Shown here piece by piece: positions 8,334-16,595 of a stretch of DNA of 64,000 bases; within the stretch, counting starts at the first letter, position 1; each line of letters begins with the position of its first letter. The notes under the pieces were generated by a model, which worked only from the letters and a program-made list of their open reading frames with translations, searched no databases and was not told the origin of the DNA. The position numbers and the translations under genes were made by a program. Source of the stretch: a virus; IMG/VR virus record IMGVR_UViG_3300034073_003542, positions 124,001 through 188,000 of that record, one strand, 5' to 3'.

Positions 8334-8711
8334 TTATTCTATAGATTTTAGCCATTCCCTATATCTTTTGGGCATATATCCTATTATTTTTCCTTTTTCT
8401 TTATCTTTATCAAATATCCTTGATTCTGGTATAGTCTTTATTCTATATTTCTTTTTAATCTCTTCGTCTTTTTCAATATCGATATAACACACGATATATT
8501 TATCTGATTCTGGAATACCGCCCAACAAAATGTCTCTTTTAAGTTTATGACAATAGGTACAGTATTCTGCCCCGAATATCACAAGGATCGGCCTGTTGGT
8601 TTTTTCGGCCAATTTTTGCGCTTCTGGTAACGACTCAATTATAAATCCTTCTGCTAAACTTGATGAACTAATGACTAGACCCAGAAATATCGCAATTAAT
8701 ATTTTTCGCAT
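8334..8711 (-). CDS. exported thioredoxin-fold protein
   Basis: 125 residues: a signal peptide (IAIFLGLVISSSSLA), then PILVIFGAEYCTYCHKLK with a redox CxxC at residues 51-54, and KTIPESRIFDKDG-type strands including the cis-Pro site (TIPE). It resembles the DsbD-gamma/thioredoxin_7 group that moves electrons or shapes disulfides in the periplasm. Its start lies 44 nt inside the end of ruvB. It may serve cysteine-containing exported phage proteins such as the protease next to it. Confidence 0.8.
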   Translation of the reverse strand: MRKILIAIFLGLVISSSSLAEGFIIESLPEAQKLAEKTNRPILVIFGAEYCTYCHKLKRDILLGGIPESDKYIVCYIDIEKDEEIKKKYRIKTIPESRIFDKDKEKGKIIGYMPKRYREWLKSIE

Positions 8712-9600
8712 GTTTACCTAGAATCCTTCCTTTTTGAGTTCTTTGAACCATCCCGGTTCTTAATAGATACGGCTCAATACTGTTTTCAATAGTGTCGATG
8801 GCAATACCTGTCATCGAACTAATTGCTTTCAGCCCTAATGGATTACCAATATTCTGTTGCAGAACTTGGATGTATATTCTATCATACACATCTAGCCCAT
8901 TTTCGTCTATCCCCTGTGTAGAAAATACTTCATCGACAGACAATTTGTTGTTATCTCCTGATGCTGTATACATTTGAAACCATTGAATACGGGCGTTTAA
9001 GATTCGGGGCGTTCCTTTACTACGCTTTGCAATCTCGCTCAGAGCTTCATTATCAAGATTTAATCCAAGACGCTCGGTATTAGCTTTTGCTAATTGTACA
9101 AGCTCTGGGGTATTATAAAATCTCAGATGTTCTTTGATTTGAAAACGATCATAAAACGGCTGACTAAGACTTCCTCCACTAGTTGTGGCCCCAATAAGAG
9201 TAAAGGCTGGAATAGCAATTTCCTCTGGTTCTTTTTCCAAAACGATATTGATTTTGAAATCTTCCATTACTGGATAAAGAAATTCTTCTACCAAAGTTGG
9301 CAAACGATGAATTTCGTCAATAAAAAGAACAGAGCGTTTAGTCATTCTCAATAGGTATGGAAGTATATTTTTGACCTTCCGAAGATTGGCGGCGTTTGTG
9401 ATATGGAGGTCAACCCCTAGCTCATGGGCAATAGCACCCGCCAACGTCGTTTTACCGAGGCCAGGAGGCCCGTCAATTAAAACATGGGGGTGGACGACCC
9501 CTGCGTTTTTACAGCCATCAGTAGTTACCCTAAGACGCTCTACCGTTTCGGTTTGACCAATAATATCACCAAAAGTTGTGGGACGAAAAGCAAGTGTCAT
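8668..9600 (-). CDS. ruvB: RuvB-like Holliday-junction branch-migration ATPase
   Basis: 310 residues, near RuvB length. AAA+ motifs in order: Walker A GPPGLGKTT (44-52), Walker B VLFIDEIHRL (91-100), sensor 1 LIGATTSGGSLSQPFYDRF, sensor 2 near KGTPRILNARI, then the RuvB winged helix (TIENSIEPYLL then TGMVQRTQKGRIL). RuvB hexamers drive branch migration with RuvA. No standard RuvA is present, but the adjacent gene (9597-10037) has a RuvA domain III-like tail and may be the partner. ATG at 9600 overlaps that gene's stop by 4 nt. Confidence 0.93.
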   Translation of the reverse strand: MTLAFRPTTFGDIIGQTETVERLRVTTDGCKNAGVVHPHVLIDGPPGLGKTTLAGAIAHELGVDLHITNAANLRKVKNILPYLLRMTKRSVLFIDEIHRLPTLVEEFLYPVMEDFKINIVLEKEPEEIAIPAFTLIGATTSGGSLSQPFYDRFQIKEHLRFYNTPELVQLAKANTERLGLNLDNEALSEIAKRSKGTPRILNARIQWFQMYTASGDNNKLSVDEVFSTQGIDENGLDVYDRIYIQVLQQNIGNPLGLKAISSMTGIAIDTIENSIEPYLLRTGMVQRTQKGRILGKHAKNINCDISGSSH

Positions 9601-10037
9601 TTTAGACTCTCCAAGTTACTCAAGATATATTTCAACAAAGCGCCAACTTCATCTATTGGATTTTTAGCAAACCCCTTATCAATTAAGAGTTTTGCTTCTT
9701 TTTCCGTAAAGCCGTAGCCAACCAAAATTTTAGCACACTGGTTTTGCTTGTCAAGCGATAGGATTGGCTTAGACACTTCCTCAATTTCAATTGGTTCTAT
9801 AGGTTTAGTCGCTGGTGTTGGAGCCTCTTTTGGTTTCTTCTCTTTATAGAGAATCTTGAGCTTGTTGATTTGTTTGGGTTTAAAAATCTCCCCACAATCA
9901 CAAACAACCATAAAATTCTTAGTCTGACATTCCTTCAAAGAAAGCCAATGAGTATATCCACAAGTTTTTTGTGGACATACATATTTTAGGTGAACATCAA
10001 GTTCAATCGGTTTCTGGTAGCTCTTCTTCTTTTTCAT
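9597..10037 (-). CDS. zinc-finger protein with RuvA domain III-like tail
   Basis: 146 residues. The N-terminal half has CPQKTCGYTH and CDCGEIF (probable zinc site), a proline-rich linker (APTPATKPIEPIEI) follows, and the last 50 residues read CAKILVGYGFTEKEAKLLID with DEVGALLKYIL after it, similar to RuvA domain III, the flexible RuvB-binding module. It sits directly before ruvB and is coupled to it. I infer a phage-specific RuvB loader in which the RuvA DNA-binding core is replaced by a zinc domain. The start at 10037 is preferred to 10097, which lies far inside the upstream gene. Confidence 0.6.
   Translation of the reverse strand: MKKKKSYQKPIELDVHLKYVCPQKTCGYTHWLSLKECQTKNFMVVCDCGEIFKPKQINKLKILYKEKKPKEAPTPATKPIEPIEIEEVSKPILSLDKQNQCAKILVGYGFTEKEAKLLIDKGFAKNPIDEVGALLKYILSNLESLK
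9727..9754 (-). promoter_or_regulatory. internal sigma70-like promoter before ruvB
   Basis: TTGACA at 9754-9749 and TAAAAT at 9732-9727, 16 nt spacer, inside the 3' part of the zinc/RuvA-tail gene. It would give ruvB and the thioredoxin gene their own transcript. Coding sequence overlaps it, so chance occurrence is possible. Confidence 0.5.
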
Positions 10038-10422
10038 TGTCTTGGTCTGCAATATAAAACACCCAATCATCTTTAGTGTCGTCAAAACAAGTTTCAATCA
10101 ATCCCCTATTAGCAAGACTGTTTAAGATATTACTAACCAATCTTGAATTTAGGTTCTGCAAAAATTCACTGTATATTTCAGATGTCATAAAATATCGCAA
10201 CTCTTTTGTTTTCTTATTGCGTTCTTGTTTGAGAACCTGTTTAGCAATAAGCAGTGATTCATTGTATGACAACAAATGATCTAGTCTTTTTTGTTCTTCT
10301 TCTGTAGGATCTTCTATATCTTCTATGTCGATAGAGTTGGGCCTGCCAAAACTTTGAAAAACCATAGTTCTAGCAAAATTGATAAACTGATCTAGGTTTT
10401 CAATAACATATGTTTCCTGCAT
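10003..10422 (-). CDS. hypothetical protein, 139 aa
   Basis: Unrecognised. Mostly alpha-helical with a possible winged-helix-like central part (SRLVSNILNSLANRGLIETCF, then WVFYIADQ) and an acidic C-terminus (NEKEEELPETD). A small DNA-binding role near the RuvB module is possible but unsupported by a specific motif. The start has AGGAACTATAATG, the usual context in this genome. It overlaps the downstream gene by 35 nt. Confidence 0.5.
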   Translation of the reverse strand: MQETYVIENLDQFINFARTMVFQSFGRPNSIDIEDIEDPTEEEQKRLDHLLSYNESLLIAKQVLKQERNKKTKELRYFMTSEIYSEFLQNLNSRLVSNILNSLANRGLIETCFDDTKDDWVFYIADQDNEKEEELPETD

Positions 10423-10430
10423 TATAGTTC

Positions 10431-10829
10431 CTAATTAAGAATGTCAAATAAATTTTTGTAATATGGCGGCTCCTTGATTAGATATTCGGCATTACTAATT
10501 TTGTAGTTTTTATACTGAACACCTAATTTATCGCAAATAAATATGTAATCTTTCCAATATTGTGCTTTTTGTGGACCAAAAATAGAATTAACTATATCTT
10601 TGGCTAGTTTTTGAATATCGTAACTGTCTTCTTTGTTAATTTTACTAGCTGGAAAATCACCAAAAGAGAAAAAGAAACAGTCAGCTAAATGATTGCCAAA
10701 ACCTATACTAAATATATCAGAATAGTTAGTTGGAGGAGTAGAAAATATCCCTGATCCAAATAAACCAAATGGATCATAAGGATTTATGTCTTCGGATTCT
10801 TCCTCGTTGTCTTGATAGTCGTCGTACAT
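10431..10829 (-). CDS. hypothetical protein, 132 aa
   Basis: Unrecognised. The N-terminus is acidic and low-complexity (DDYQDNEEESEDINPYDPFG), followed by a more globular, aromatic-rich domain (QYWKDYIFICDKLGVQYKNYK). The start at 10829 follows the upstream stop by two bases, with GGATAAAA before it; the in-frame 10844 start would read through that gene. It lies between the primase-like gene and the RuvB block, so a replication link is possible by context only. Confidence 0.5.
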   Translation of the reverse strand: MYDDYQDNEEESEDINPYDPFGLFGSGIFSTPPTNYSDIFSIGFGNHLADCFFFSFGDFPASKINKEDSYDIQKLAKDIVNSIFGPQKAQYWKDYIFICDKLGVQYKNYKISNAEYLIKEPPYYKNLFDILN

Positions 10830-10831
10830 TT

Positions 10832-11800
10832 TTATCCAATACAAAATTTGTTAGCTATTTTTTCGGCCAGCTTATAGCCCTGACTACTCAAATATTTGTT
10901 ACCAGAGTAGTATAGAGTTTTGCTGGTGTGCTTGATAAACTCAACAACCTCTACTAGCAATTGATTCTTTGAATCATCTTCTTCTAGATTTTCATCTATC
11001 AATTCAGCTACGTATGTATATATGGGATCATTATTAGTAGTAACTGTTTTACAACCCTTTGCTACATCATTCAATGTATGCGTATGCCATTGAGTGCTGC
11101 ATTTTTTATAGTTGTGTTTTACAGTAGTAGAAACTCCCTCTAAAGCCTTTTGAAGTTCTTCGATTGTATAACGACCATTACCAACTCCCTTATAGTCTAA
11201 CAAACTAGTAAAGAATGGAGCTTTACTTTCCCAAGGCTTTCTCCACCAACTAAAAGGAACACGCAAAAGTTGGTTGGGTTTAATAGCTAAAGTATCGCCC
11301 CCAAAACGGTTTGCTAGTTTCTTCTGTAGACCATTCCATACAATACGCGAGACACGCCTAGCAGATTCTTTAAGAACCCAATAGACTTGATAGCCGTTGC
11401 GAGTCTCTACGATCCATGTAGGGACGAGAGGGAACGCCCCAATTTGTTTAAGAAAACCAGCCTTCGCCGTGTTTACTTGACGAGCAGGAAGATACTTGCC
11501 GTCTGCACCACGACCAGCATCTAAATCAACAAAACAAGTTTTATGAGAACGAACTTCGTTGAGAGTTGCATAGCCATTAACATAGAAATACAAATCTCGA
11601 TCAGTATTTTCTGTTTCCTTAATAGCCTTATCTATAGTCCCACATTTAAGCATAGGACTGGTTTTCTTTTTGGGGTTTTGATTATAGGCAAAAAGAGTTG
11701 TTGCTTTTAGACTCTTTAGAAACTTATCAATTTTTACCTTATGATTTTTGGAATGATTTGTTTTATCGAACGGATTCTTAATTGTTGAATTAACTTGCAT
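10832..11800 (-). CDS. RepB-like primase (archaeo-eukaryotic primase superfamily)
   Basis: 322 residues. CFVDLDAGRG (acid pair for metal), WIVETRNGYQVYWVL, then NRFGGDTLAIKPNQLLRVPFS follow the catalytic signature of RepB-type primases (PF16793-like) on plasmids and phages, where the Asp pair and a later histidine or basic patch synthesise primers. A C-terminal helical part of about 110 residues may be the accessory domain. No helicase is seen next to it. It is followed by the strong rIIB terminator region upstream and so starts its own unit, or is read from within it. Confidence 0.7.
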   Translation of the reverse strand: MQVNSTIKNPFDKTNHSKNHKVKIDKFLKSLKATTLFAYNQNPKKKTSPMLKCGTIDKAIKETENTDRDLYFYVNGYATLNEVRSHKTCFVDLDAGRGADGKYLPARQVNTAKAGFLKQIGAFPLVPTWIVETRNGYQVYWVLKESARRVSRIVWNGLQKKLANRFGGDTLAIKPNQLLRVPFSWWRKPWESKAPFFTSLLDYKGVGNGRYTIEELQKALEGVSTTVKHNYKKCSTQWHTHTLNDVAKGCKTVTTNNDPIYTYVAELIDENLEEDDSKNQLLVEVVEFIKHTSKTLYYSGNKYLSSQGYKLAEKIANKFCIG

Positions 11801-11830
11801 ATTTTTTCCTTTGTTTTCCTAAAAGTCCAA

Positions 11831-11870
11831 ATAAAAATGAGCGAGTTAGTTTTTTACGCTAACCCGCCCA
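11831..11870 (-). terminator. rho-independent terminator after rIIB-like gene
   Basis: On the minus strand a 12-bp stem (arms 11870-11859 and 11849-11838, two G-U pairs, 9 nt loop) is followed by TTTTTATTT. It lies just after the stop at 11880 and before the primase gene. Confidence 0.85.
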
Positions 11871-11879
11871 TCTTATTTA

Positions 11880-12761
11880 TCAGCGACACCAACTGCATCC
11901 ATTAGGGCCACACATTCCATCATCCTCATCTTCATAATCTTCGTCGTCAGCATATTCCTCTTCGTCATACTGACTCCAATCATAATCCTCTTCATCGTAT
12001 TCTTCCTCGTCTACATCATCGTAAGAGTAGTCAGAAGCATAAAGAGGCTTTTTCAATTCGCCTTCATACTCTCCGACCACTTCATACTTACAAGTACGCA
12101 GCTTTTCACAATTGCAATCTGTTGGTACAGAAACAACGTCTGCTGGATTAACCTTGCAAATCATCAAATGATCGCCATGATCAACAGAACCAAATCCGGC
12201 AGCATAATTCAATGCTCCAACATGGTATCCATTAGAACAACCACGAGAACGATCATCGTCAACCTTTGCTCGTGGCATTTCAGGCTTATCTCCTACCATA
12301 TTTCTAGTCTTACCAGTATGCTTATCTGTATAATCTGGACGCACACACTTATACGCTAGGAAACATCCATCTTCGGTAATTGGCAGATGTTCATGATCAA
12401 GAAAATCATACAATTCCTTTTGACTTGTCATGGAAGGATTTTGCATGAGATTCTCAAGAAACTTAACAAGTCCATCGAAAGGAATTGATTCTTCCATAAA
12501 CTTGATGATTCTCTTCGCAATAGAAGAGTGAACAACTTCTCCGTCGAAATATACCTGACCATCCTTAACTTCGACACGACCTCCGCTAACGGCTGGTAGA
12601 GCTTTCTTGACATCAACAATCTCTAGCAACTGTTCAACAGTAGCAGTTGGAAGATTTTCCAAAATCATCTTACGATTAGGATGATCTTGTAGCACAGTAA
12701 AAGTCTTGTTACCAAGAACAAGGGTTAAAACACCATCAGTATAAATAAACGGAACGCTCAT
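11880..12761 (-). CDS. rIIB: rIIB-like protein
   Basis: 293 residues. The central part (LDHEHLPITEDGCFLAYK, then DRSRGCSNGYHVGALNYAAGF and VNPADVVSVPTD) is the conserved core of T4 rIIB-like proteins, followed by KLRTCKYEVVGEYEG. The C-terminal 50 residues are strongly acidic (repeats of YDEEEY) and end CGPNGCSWCR. In T4, rIIA and rIIB act together at the membrane in lysis control and exclusion of other phages; the biochemical mechanism is unclear. It lies 17 bp after rIIA-like, with a possible internal promoter in rIIA (12908-12936) and a terminator behind it. Confidence 0.85.
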   Translation of the reverse strand: MSVPFIYTDGVLTLVLGNKTFTVLQDHPNRKMILENLPTATVEQLLEIVDVKKALPAVSGGRVEVKDGQVYFDGEVVHSSIAKRIIKFMEESIPFDGLVKFLENLMQNPSMTSQKELYDFLDHEHLPITEDGCFLAYKCVRPDYTDKHTGKTRNMVGDKPEMPRAKVDDDRSRGCSNGYHVGALNYAAGFGSVDHGDHLMICKVNPADVVSVPTDCNCEKLRTCKYEVVGEYEGELKKPLYASDYSYDDVDEEEYDEEDYDWSQYDEEEYADDEDYEDEDDGMCGPNGCSWCR

Positions 12762-12778
12762 CTTTTCTTTCTCCTAAA

Positions 12779-15334
12779 TTAAGAATTAATCAAACCACCA
12801 ATAGCTACTTTAAACGCCTCATCTTTTTTAACCGCAGAAAACCACTTATTGCGATAATCTCGATTATTATCAATCTCTGTGAGACTGCCAGGATTGCTTG
12901 TTCTCATAGTATACTTGAAAGCTGGTGACTTGTCAAGCTCACTCTTTAGCTCTTGTCGTAGTGTTTTAATGTCTAGAGGAGCAAAGCTAGTAGAACTGCT
13001 TGCAAAATCAATCTTAGTAGCTTCGTCTGTAATAGTTCTTTGTTGCATATCCATTAGTCTCTTCATTTTCTGAATACCGCTATAAATAGATCGACTACTA
13101 ATTTGATCTAGGCCATATACCTTTAGAATACTATCAATATGAGCATAGTATTCGTCTAGCTTTAGTTCACAAGCACCAATCCTGATTTTATCTGTTTGGT
13201 TAGTAAAGAAGTCGCCCATAATCAAGTAATCAATATGGTCTACAATTTTCTTGTTCTTAACATACTTCTTATAATCAAACCCAAAAACACTAATCATATG
13301 GTACAGAATTTGACCGACAGAGGAATGATTGGCTCCATAACCCCACTGACTATCATCAATATTATCCATTGACACACGGATTTTATCAGCAATAGACATA
13401 TAATCCAAGTACTTGTCTAGCTTTTTGGCTGACTTTTTGATTTCACGGATCATCCATGTATTAAAGTCGATCAACTCATAATCTTCTTTCAGTTTTTCCA
13501 CAGACTTTTCTTTGATAGCATAGATATTTCCAGAAACACCCAAAATGTCTTTCATTTCAAGATAATAATTATGGATTGTATTGAGTCCCACAAATCCTTC
13601 ACAAGAAATATATCTGGTGATAGGAATGTATACAATCTCTTCCATATCTTCAAGAGACTCCAAATGATCTTCATTAAGAGTTTTTAGATAAGGAGCGTGA
13701 CCATAGTTAGTATCCAGAGCAACTGTGTTAGAATCATCGCCACACAAGAAGAATAGATCATCACTACTTACAGAACCCGTCTTAGCTCTTGCCTTGCGGG
13801 TTTGAGCGATAAGGTATTTGTAGTCTGAAACCTTCTTGAAGTTTTCAAGACCAACATCATTGATAAGATCATCAACACCCACAAGACTTTCGGTATGATC
13901 CTTGGTATCTACAATAAGATAACAATAACAGTTATTCTGCTTGTAATACGCACTAAGAATCTTTTTAGCTTGATTGAGACTCTTTATATCGCAATAGAAA
14001 AACTCAACATTAGACTCTGTATAACCTCCACCCCAACTACTAGTTCCTAGAGTTCCAGAGTAGATTTGCGTGGTAAGAGCAATCTTAGTACGAGAACGTC
14101 TGGCAGCATAATAGTAGCCGAAAACATACAAAGCTTTATCGGCACTGAGATTATATGATAGGTCTGCTCTATCACTAAGATTATAGGTCTTTTGTGTTGT
14201 TGGACAAGTCCAAGACGCACCAACTCCCCAATCATTAATACTGCGGAGCTTATTAAAGGTCTGGATTGCTTCTACACGAGTTTTGCAGGTAGAAATCTTG
14301 TCGGAAAATTCCTTTTTGAGAGAATCGTAGATTTCTTGTGTCTTAGCTCTAAGAGTCTTGATAACAGCTTTAGTGTACTGCAATCCCTCGCGGCTTATAT
14401 CCATGTCGAGTTCACCAATTCCAAACTCGATTTCTAGATAAAGATTCTTGCTATTAATGTTAGACAAAAAGGACTTGTAATTAGTGGCGTTTTCTTTTGC
14501 TTTTTGATTCCATTGAGCAATGTGGGCTTGTTCCTCTTTTTCTACATCACCAATAAGATGTGTAGTATCTACTGGATAAGCAATATTTCCCATAATAGCG
14601 ATAACATTAGAGCCAACATTATGATACGCATTAGGAAATAGATTGTTGGAATTAGTATTACAAACATTCCAATTATCTCCAGAAAGAAGAATATTACGAT
14701 TGGAATAATCCTTCTTGAAGTCAATACCATATCCACCAAAAATGGTAGGCTTTTGCTTTAGGTAGTGAAATACTCTGACTGCTTTTTGAGAGAACTCAGA
14801 ATAATCGTATCGCTTAACGGCAAAACTGATTTCCAAACCATTTGGTTCAGTTGTATCGCAAGAGTGCATCAAATTAAGTGTTGGGATTCCATCATCACCA
14901 ATACTGGCGATATATGTATATTGCTTACCATTAAAAAAGCTTGTTGAAGTAAAGCTCTTAGTATAAGCAAAAGGACTCTTACTTCCTAGACCAAGACATC
15001 CAACAAAATCATTGCTGGTATTTTTGGTTGAAGCTCCATAAGTTGTATAAAGCTTCTCCATATCGGTCTGACTAAGACCTGTGCCAAAATCCCGAACCTT
15101 AAAATTAGGGTCGGTATCACTTGGAAGATAAACATGAAAAGGATTGGTATTTTTTGCAGCAATATGTGCGTCGTTTGCATTGGTGCAAAGTTCACGAATT
15201 ACGGCCCCAATTTTATCTGAATATAAAGAATTGCTCAAGACGTTAAACATCTTGGCGGATTGCTGAATAGTGAACTGATTTTCGCTCTTAACACCACGGG
15301 AATGAACTTCAACTGTCTTATCTGCCAATTTCAT
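12779..15334 (-). CDS. rIIA: rIIA-like GHKL ATPase
   Basis: 851 residues, larger than T4 rIIA. The N-terminal GHKL/Hsp90-type ATP site is clear: N-box RELCTNANDAH (48-58), G1 RDFGTGLS (81-88), G2 CLGLGSKSPFAYTKSF (113-128). The rest is a long phage-specific region. Family knowledge: T4 rIIA is a membrane-associated protein needed with rIIB to withstand lambda RexAB and to keep lysis inhibition. Here the pair is arranged rIIA then rIIB under the 15385-15412 promoter, supporting a conserved functional unit. Confidence 0.9.
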   Translation of the reverse strand: MKLADKTVEVHSRGVKSENQFTIQQSAKMFNVLSNSLYSDKIGAVIRELCTNANDAHIAAKNTNPFHVYLPSDTDPNFKVRDFGTGLSQTDMEKLYTTYGASTKNTSNDFVGCLGLGSKSPFAYTKSFTSTSFFNGKQYTYIASIGDDGIPTLNLMHSCDTTEPNGLEISFAVKRYDYSEFSQKAVRVFHYLKQKPTIFGGYGIDFKKDYSNRNILLSGDNWNVCNTNSNNLFPNAYHNVGSNVIAIMGNIAYPVDTTHLIGDVEKEEQAHIAQWNQKAKENATNYKSFLSNINSKNLYLEIEFGIGELDMDISREGLQYTKAVIKTLRAKTQEIYDSLKKEFSDKISTCKTRVEAIQTFNKLRSINDWGVGASWTCPTTQKTYNLSDRADLSYNLSADKALYVFGYYYAARRSRTKIALTTQIYSGTLGTSSWGGGYTESNVEFFYCDIKSLNQAKKILSAYYKQNNCYCYLIVDTKDHTESLVGVDDLINDVGLENFKKVSDYKYLIAQTRKARAKTGSVSSDDLFFLCGDDSNTVALDTNYGHAPYLKTLNEDHLESLEDMEEIVYIPITRYISCEGFVGLNTIHNYYLEMKDILGVSGNIYAIKEKSVEKLKEDYELIDFNTWMIREIKKSAKKLDKYLDYMSIADKIRVSMDNIDDSQWGYGANHSSVGQILYHMISVFGFDYKKYVKNKKIVDHIDYLIMGDFFTNQTDKIRIGACELKLDEYYAHIDSILKVYGLDQISSRSIYSGIQKMKRLMDMQQRTITDEATKIDFASSSTSFAPLDIKTLRQELKSELDKSPAFKYTMRTSNPGSLTEIDNNRDYRNKWFSAVKKDEAFKVAIGGLINS
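12908..12936 (-). promoter_or_regulatory. internal sigma70-like promoter in rIIA for rIIB
   Basis: TTGACA (12936-12931), 17 nt spacer, TATACT (12913-12908), inside the last codons of rIIA and about 150 nt before rIIB. It would allow extra rIIB expression. Confidence 0.55.
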
Positions 15335-15384
15335 CTTATCTGCTCCAAGTTAGGTTTACTGCTCCAATCGTTACTGATACGTCA

Positions 15385-15412
15385 ATTGTATCACACTACT
15401 AAGGTCTGTCAA
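15385..15412 (-). promoter_or_regulatory. sigma70-like promoter of rIIA-rIIB
   Basis: TTGACA (15412-15407), 16 nt spacer, TACAAT (15390-15385), 50 nt before the rIIA ATG. GGAGCAG precedes the start codon. Confidence 0.82.
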
Positions 15413-15415
15413 GCG

Positions 15416-15733
15416 TCAGTCATCATCACTATCTTTTTCCCAAAAGTCTTTTTCCTCGGGAACCCATGTCGAATCATTATCGTAACCTTCTTCGTCGTCA
15501 TAATCGCCATAATCTTCTATTTCGTCATCGTCTTCATCATAATCTTCTTCGTCGTCTTCGCTGACCATAATAGAAAAAGTGTTAAGAATCTCTAGAACAA
15601 TATTTAGTTTCTCATTCATTTCTGATAAACTTTTTGCCATCATAGAAAAAGCTTCGCTAGATTTTGCTTGAAAAAGCTCGATTTTGGCAATTTTTTCGGT
15701 AATAGATTCTTCATTTGGATTAGATTCTGACAT
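15416..15733 (-). CDS. coiled-coil protein with acidic tail, 105 aa
   Basis: The first 60 residues form a likely coiled coil (IAKIELFQAKSSEAFSMMAK, then LSEMNEKLNIVLEILNTF). The remainder is extremely Asp/Glu/Tyr rich, resembling the acidic tail of the rIIB-like protein nearby. Possible oligomer with a nucleic-acid-mimic tail, but no function can be assigned. It ends 4 nt before the rIIA promoter. GGAG precedes the start. Confidence 0.6.
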   Translation of the reverse strand: MSESNPNEESITEKIAKIELFQAKSSEAFSMMAKSLSEMNEKLNIVLEILNTFSIMVSEDDEEDYDEDDDEIEDYGDYDDEEGYDNDSTWVPEEKDFWEKDSDDD

Positions 15734-15783
15734 TAAAAACTCCTATTTAATAATATCTTTATTAGACCAATAAAATATACACC

Positions 15784-15832
15784 AACAAAAATAAGAATAA
15801 GCCGGGACTAAAGCTAACCATAGTCCCGACTT
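15784..15832 (-). terminator. rho-independent terminator after HTH gene
   Basis: A 12-bp stem (15832-15821 with 15810-15799, one G-U pair) and a 10 nt loop, followed on the minus strand by ATTCTTATTTTTG. It ends the transcript of the gene at 15856-16143. Confidence 0.88.
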
Positions 15833-15855
15833 AATCTCAATTCTTGTTAAATTAC

Positions 15856-16143
15856 TCACGAACCAGCGTGAGCGGCCTGTAAACGACGAACAATGTCGGC
15901 CATAGCCTCAACATTATCCACAGTCTTAACAGGCTTACGACGCTCCATAGCAGGCAATTCAATACCCTTTGCCTCAAGAGCCTTCTTTACTCGGGCATAA
16001 CGAGCCATTGTGGACGGAATCTTCTGTCCCGTCTTTTCAGCAATTTCGGCATAATTCTTACTGCTATAAACAGCCTCAAGAAAAACCTCGTCACTGCAAT
16101 GAACACGCTTCTGAACACCGCTTTCCACAACTACATCAGCCAT
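15856..16143 (-). CDS. small HTH-like protein, 95 aa
   Basis: FLEAVYSSKNYAEIAEKTGQ followed by KIPSTMARYARVKKALEAKG fits a helix-turn-helix in which SSKNYAEIAEKTG is the turn region. It may be a transcription regulator. It is a monocistronic unit: its own promoter (16227-16254), an 80 nt leader with TTGGAGG before the ATG, and a strong terminator behind it. GC and codon use appear somewhat higher than its neighbours, consistent with high expression. Confidence 0.62.
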   Translation of the reverse strand: MADVVVESGVQKRVHCSDEVFLEAVYSSKNYAEIAEKTGQKIPSTMARYARVKKALEAKGIELPAMERRKPVKTVDNVEAMADIVRRLQAAHAGS

Positions 16144-16226
16144 AATAGAACCTCCAATTAAAAGTTACAAACCAACCAAATTTGTGTGTCTTTGCCACGC
16201 TGGCATCGCTCACACGCTACTACCTT

Positions 16227-16254
16227 ATTGTATCACGCCTTGATTCTTTGTCAA
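16227..16254 (-). promoter_or_regulatory. sigma70-like promoter of the HTH gene
   Basis: TTGACA (16254-16249), 16 nt, TACAAT (16232-16227). The 80 nt leader to 16143 contains a GTGTG/CACAC pairing and a good Shine-Dalgarno site. Confidence 0.82.
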
Positions 16255-16274
16255 GCACCCCTTCTTCGATTTTC

Positions 16275-16595
16275 TCAATCCTTCAATCCAAGGATTTCGC
16301 CCACATTGAGATTTTCAAAAGTGTCTGTATGAAACCGCCCCAATATTTCTTTTTGATTTTGCTTTATTTCAACGGGAATCTCATCCAACACTTGTATCAT
16401 ATGATTAAGTTTAGTAATAGCATCTTTTACTGGTGTCTTTAATTGCTTCGACAAATTAGCAAAAGTTAAAGATTCCGCCTCAATTTTACTAATGATTTCA
16501 TTAACAAAACTAATAATTGCAGGATCTTCGTTGTATTTGTGAACCAGTCTTTTAGCTATCCATTTAAGCTTATCAATATCTTTACTGTTGACCAT
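16275..16595 (-). CDS. hypothetical helical protein, 106 aa
   Basis: Unrecognised; nearly all alpha-helical with heptad-like leucines (ITKLNHMIQVLDEIPVEIK). The start at 16595 lies in the end of the upstream gene (14 nt overlap) after GAAGATG. It is immediately upstream of the HTH promoter. No motif suggests an activity. Confidence 0.5.
   Translation of the reverse strand: MVNSKDIDKLKWIAKRLVHKYNEDPAIISFVNEIISKIEAESLTFANLSKQLKTPVKDAITKLNHMIQVLDEIPVEIKQNQKEILGRFHTDTFENLNVGEILGLKD

Noticed and set aside
12428-12619. Second minus-strand frame inside the rIIB-like gene
   Set aside because: It overlaps the clear rIIB frame completely and resembles no protein.
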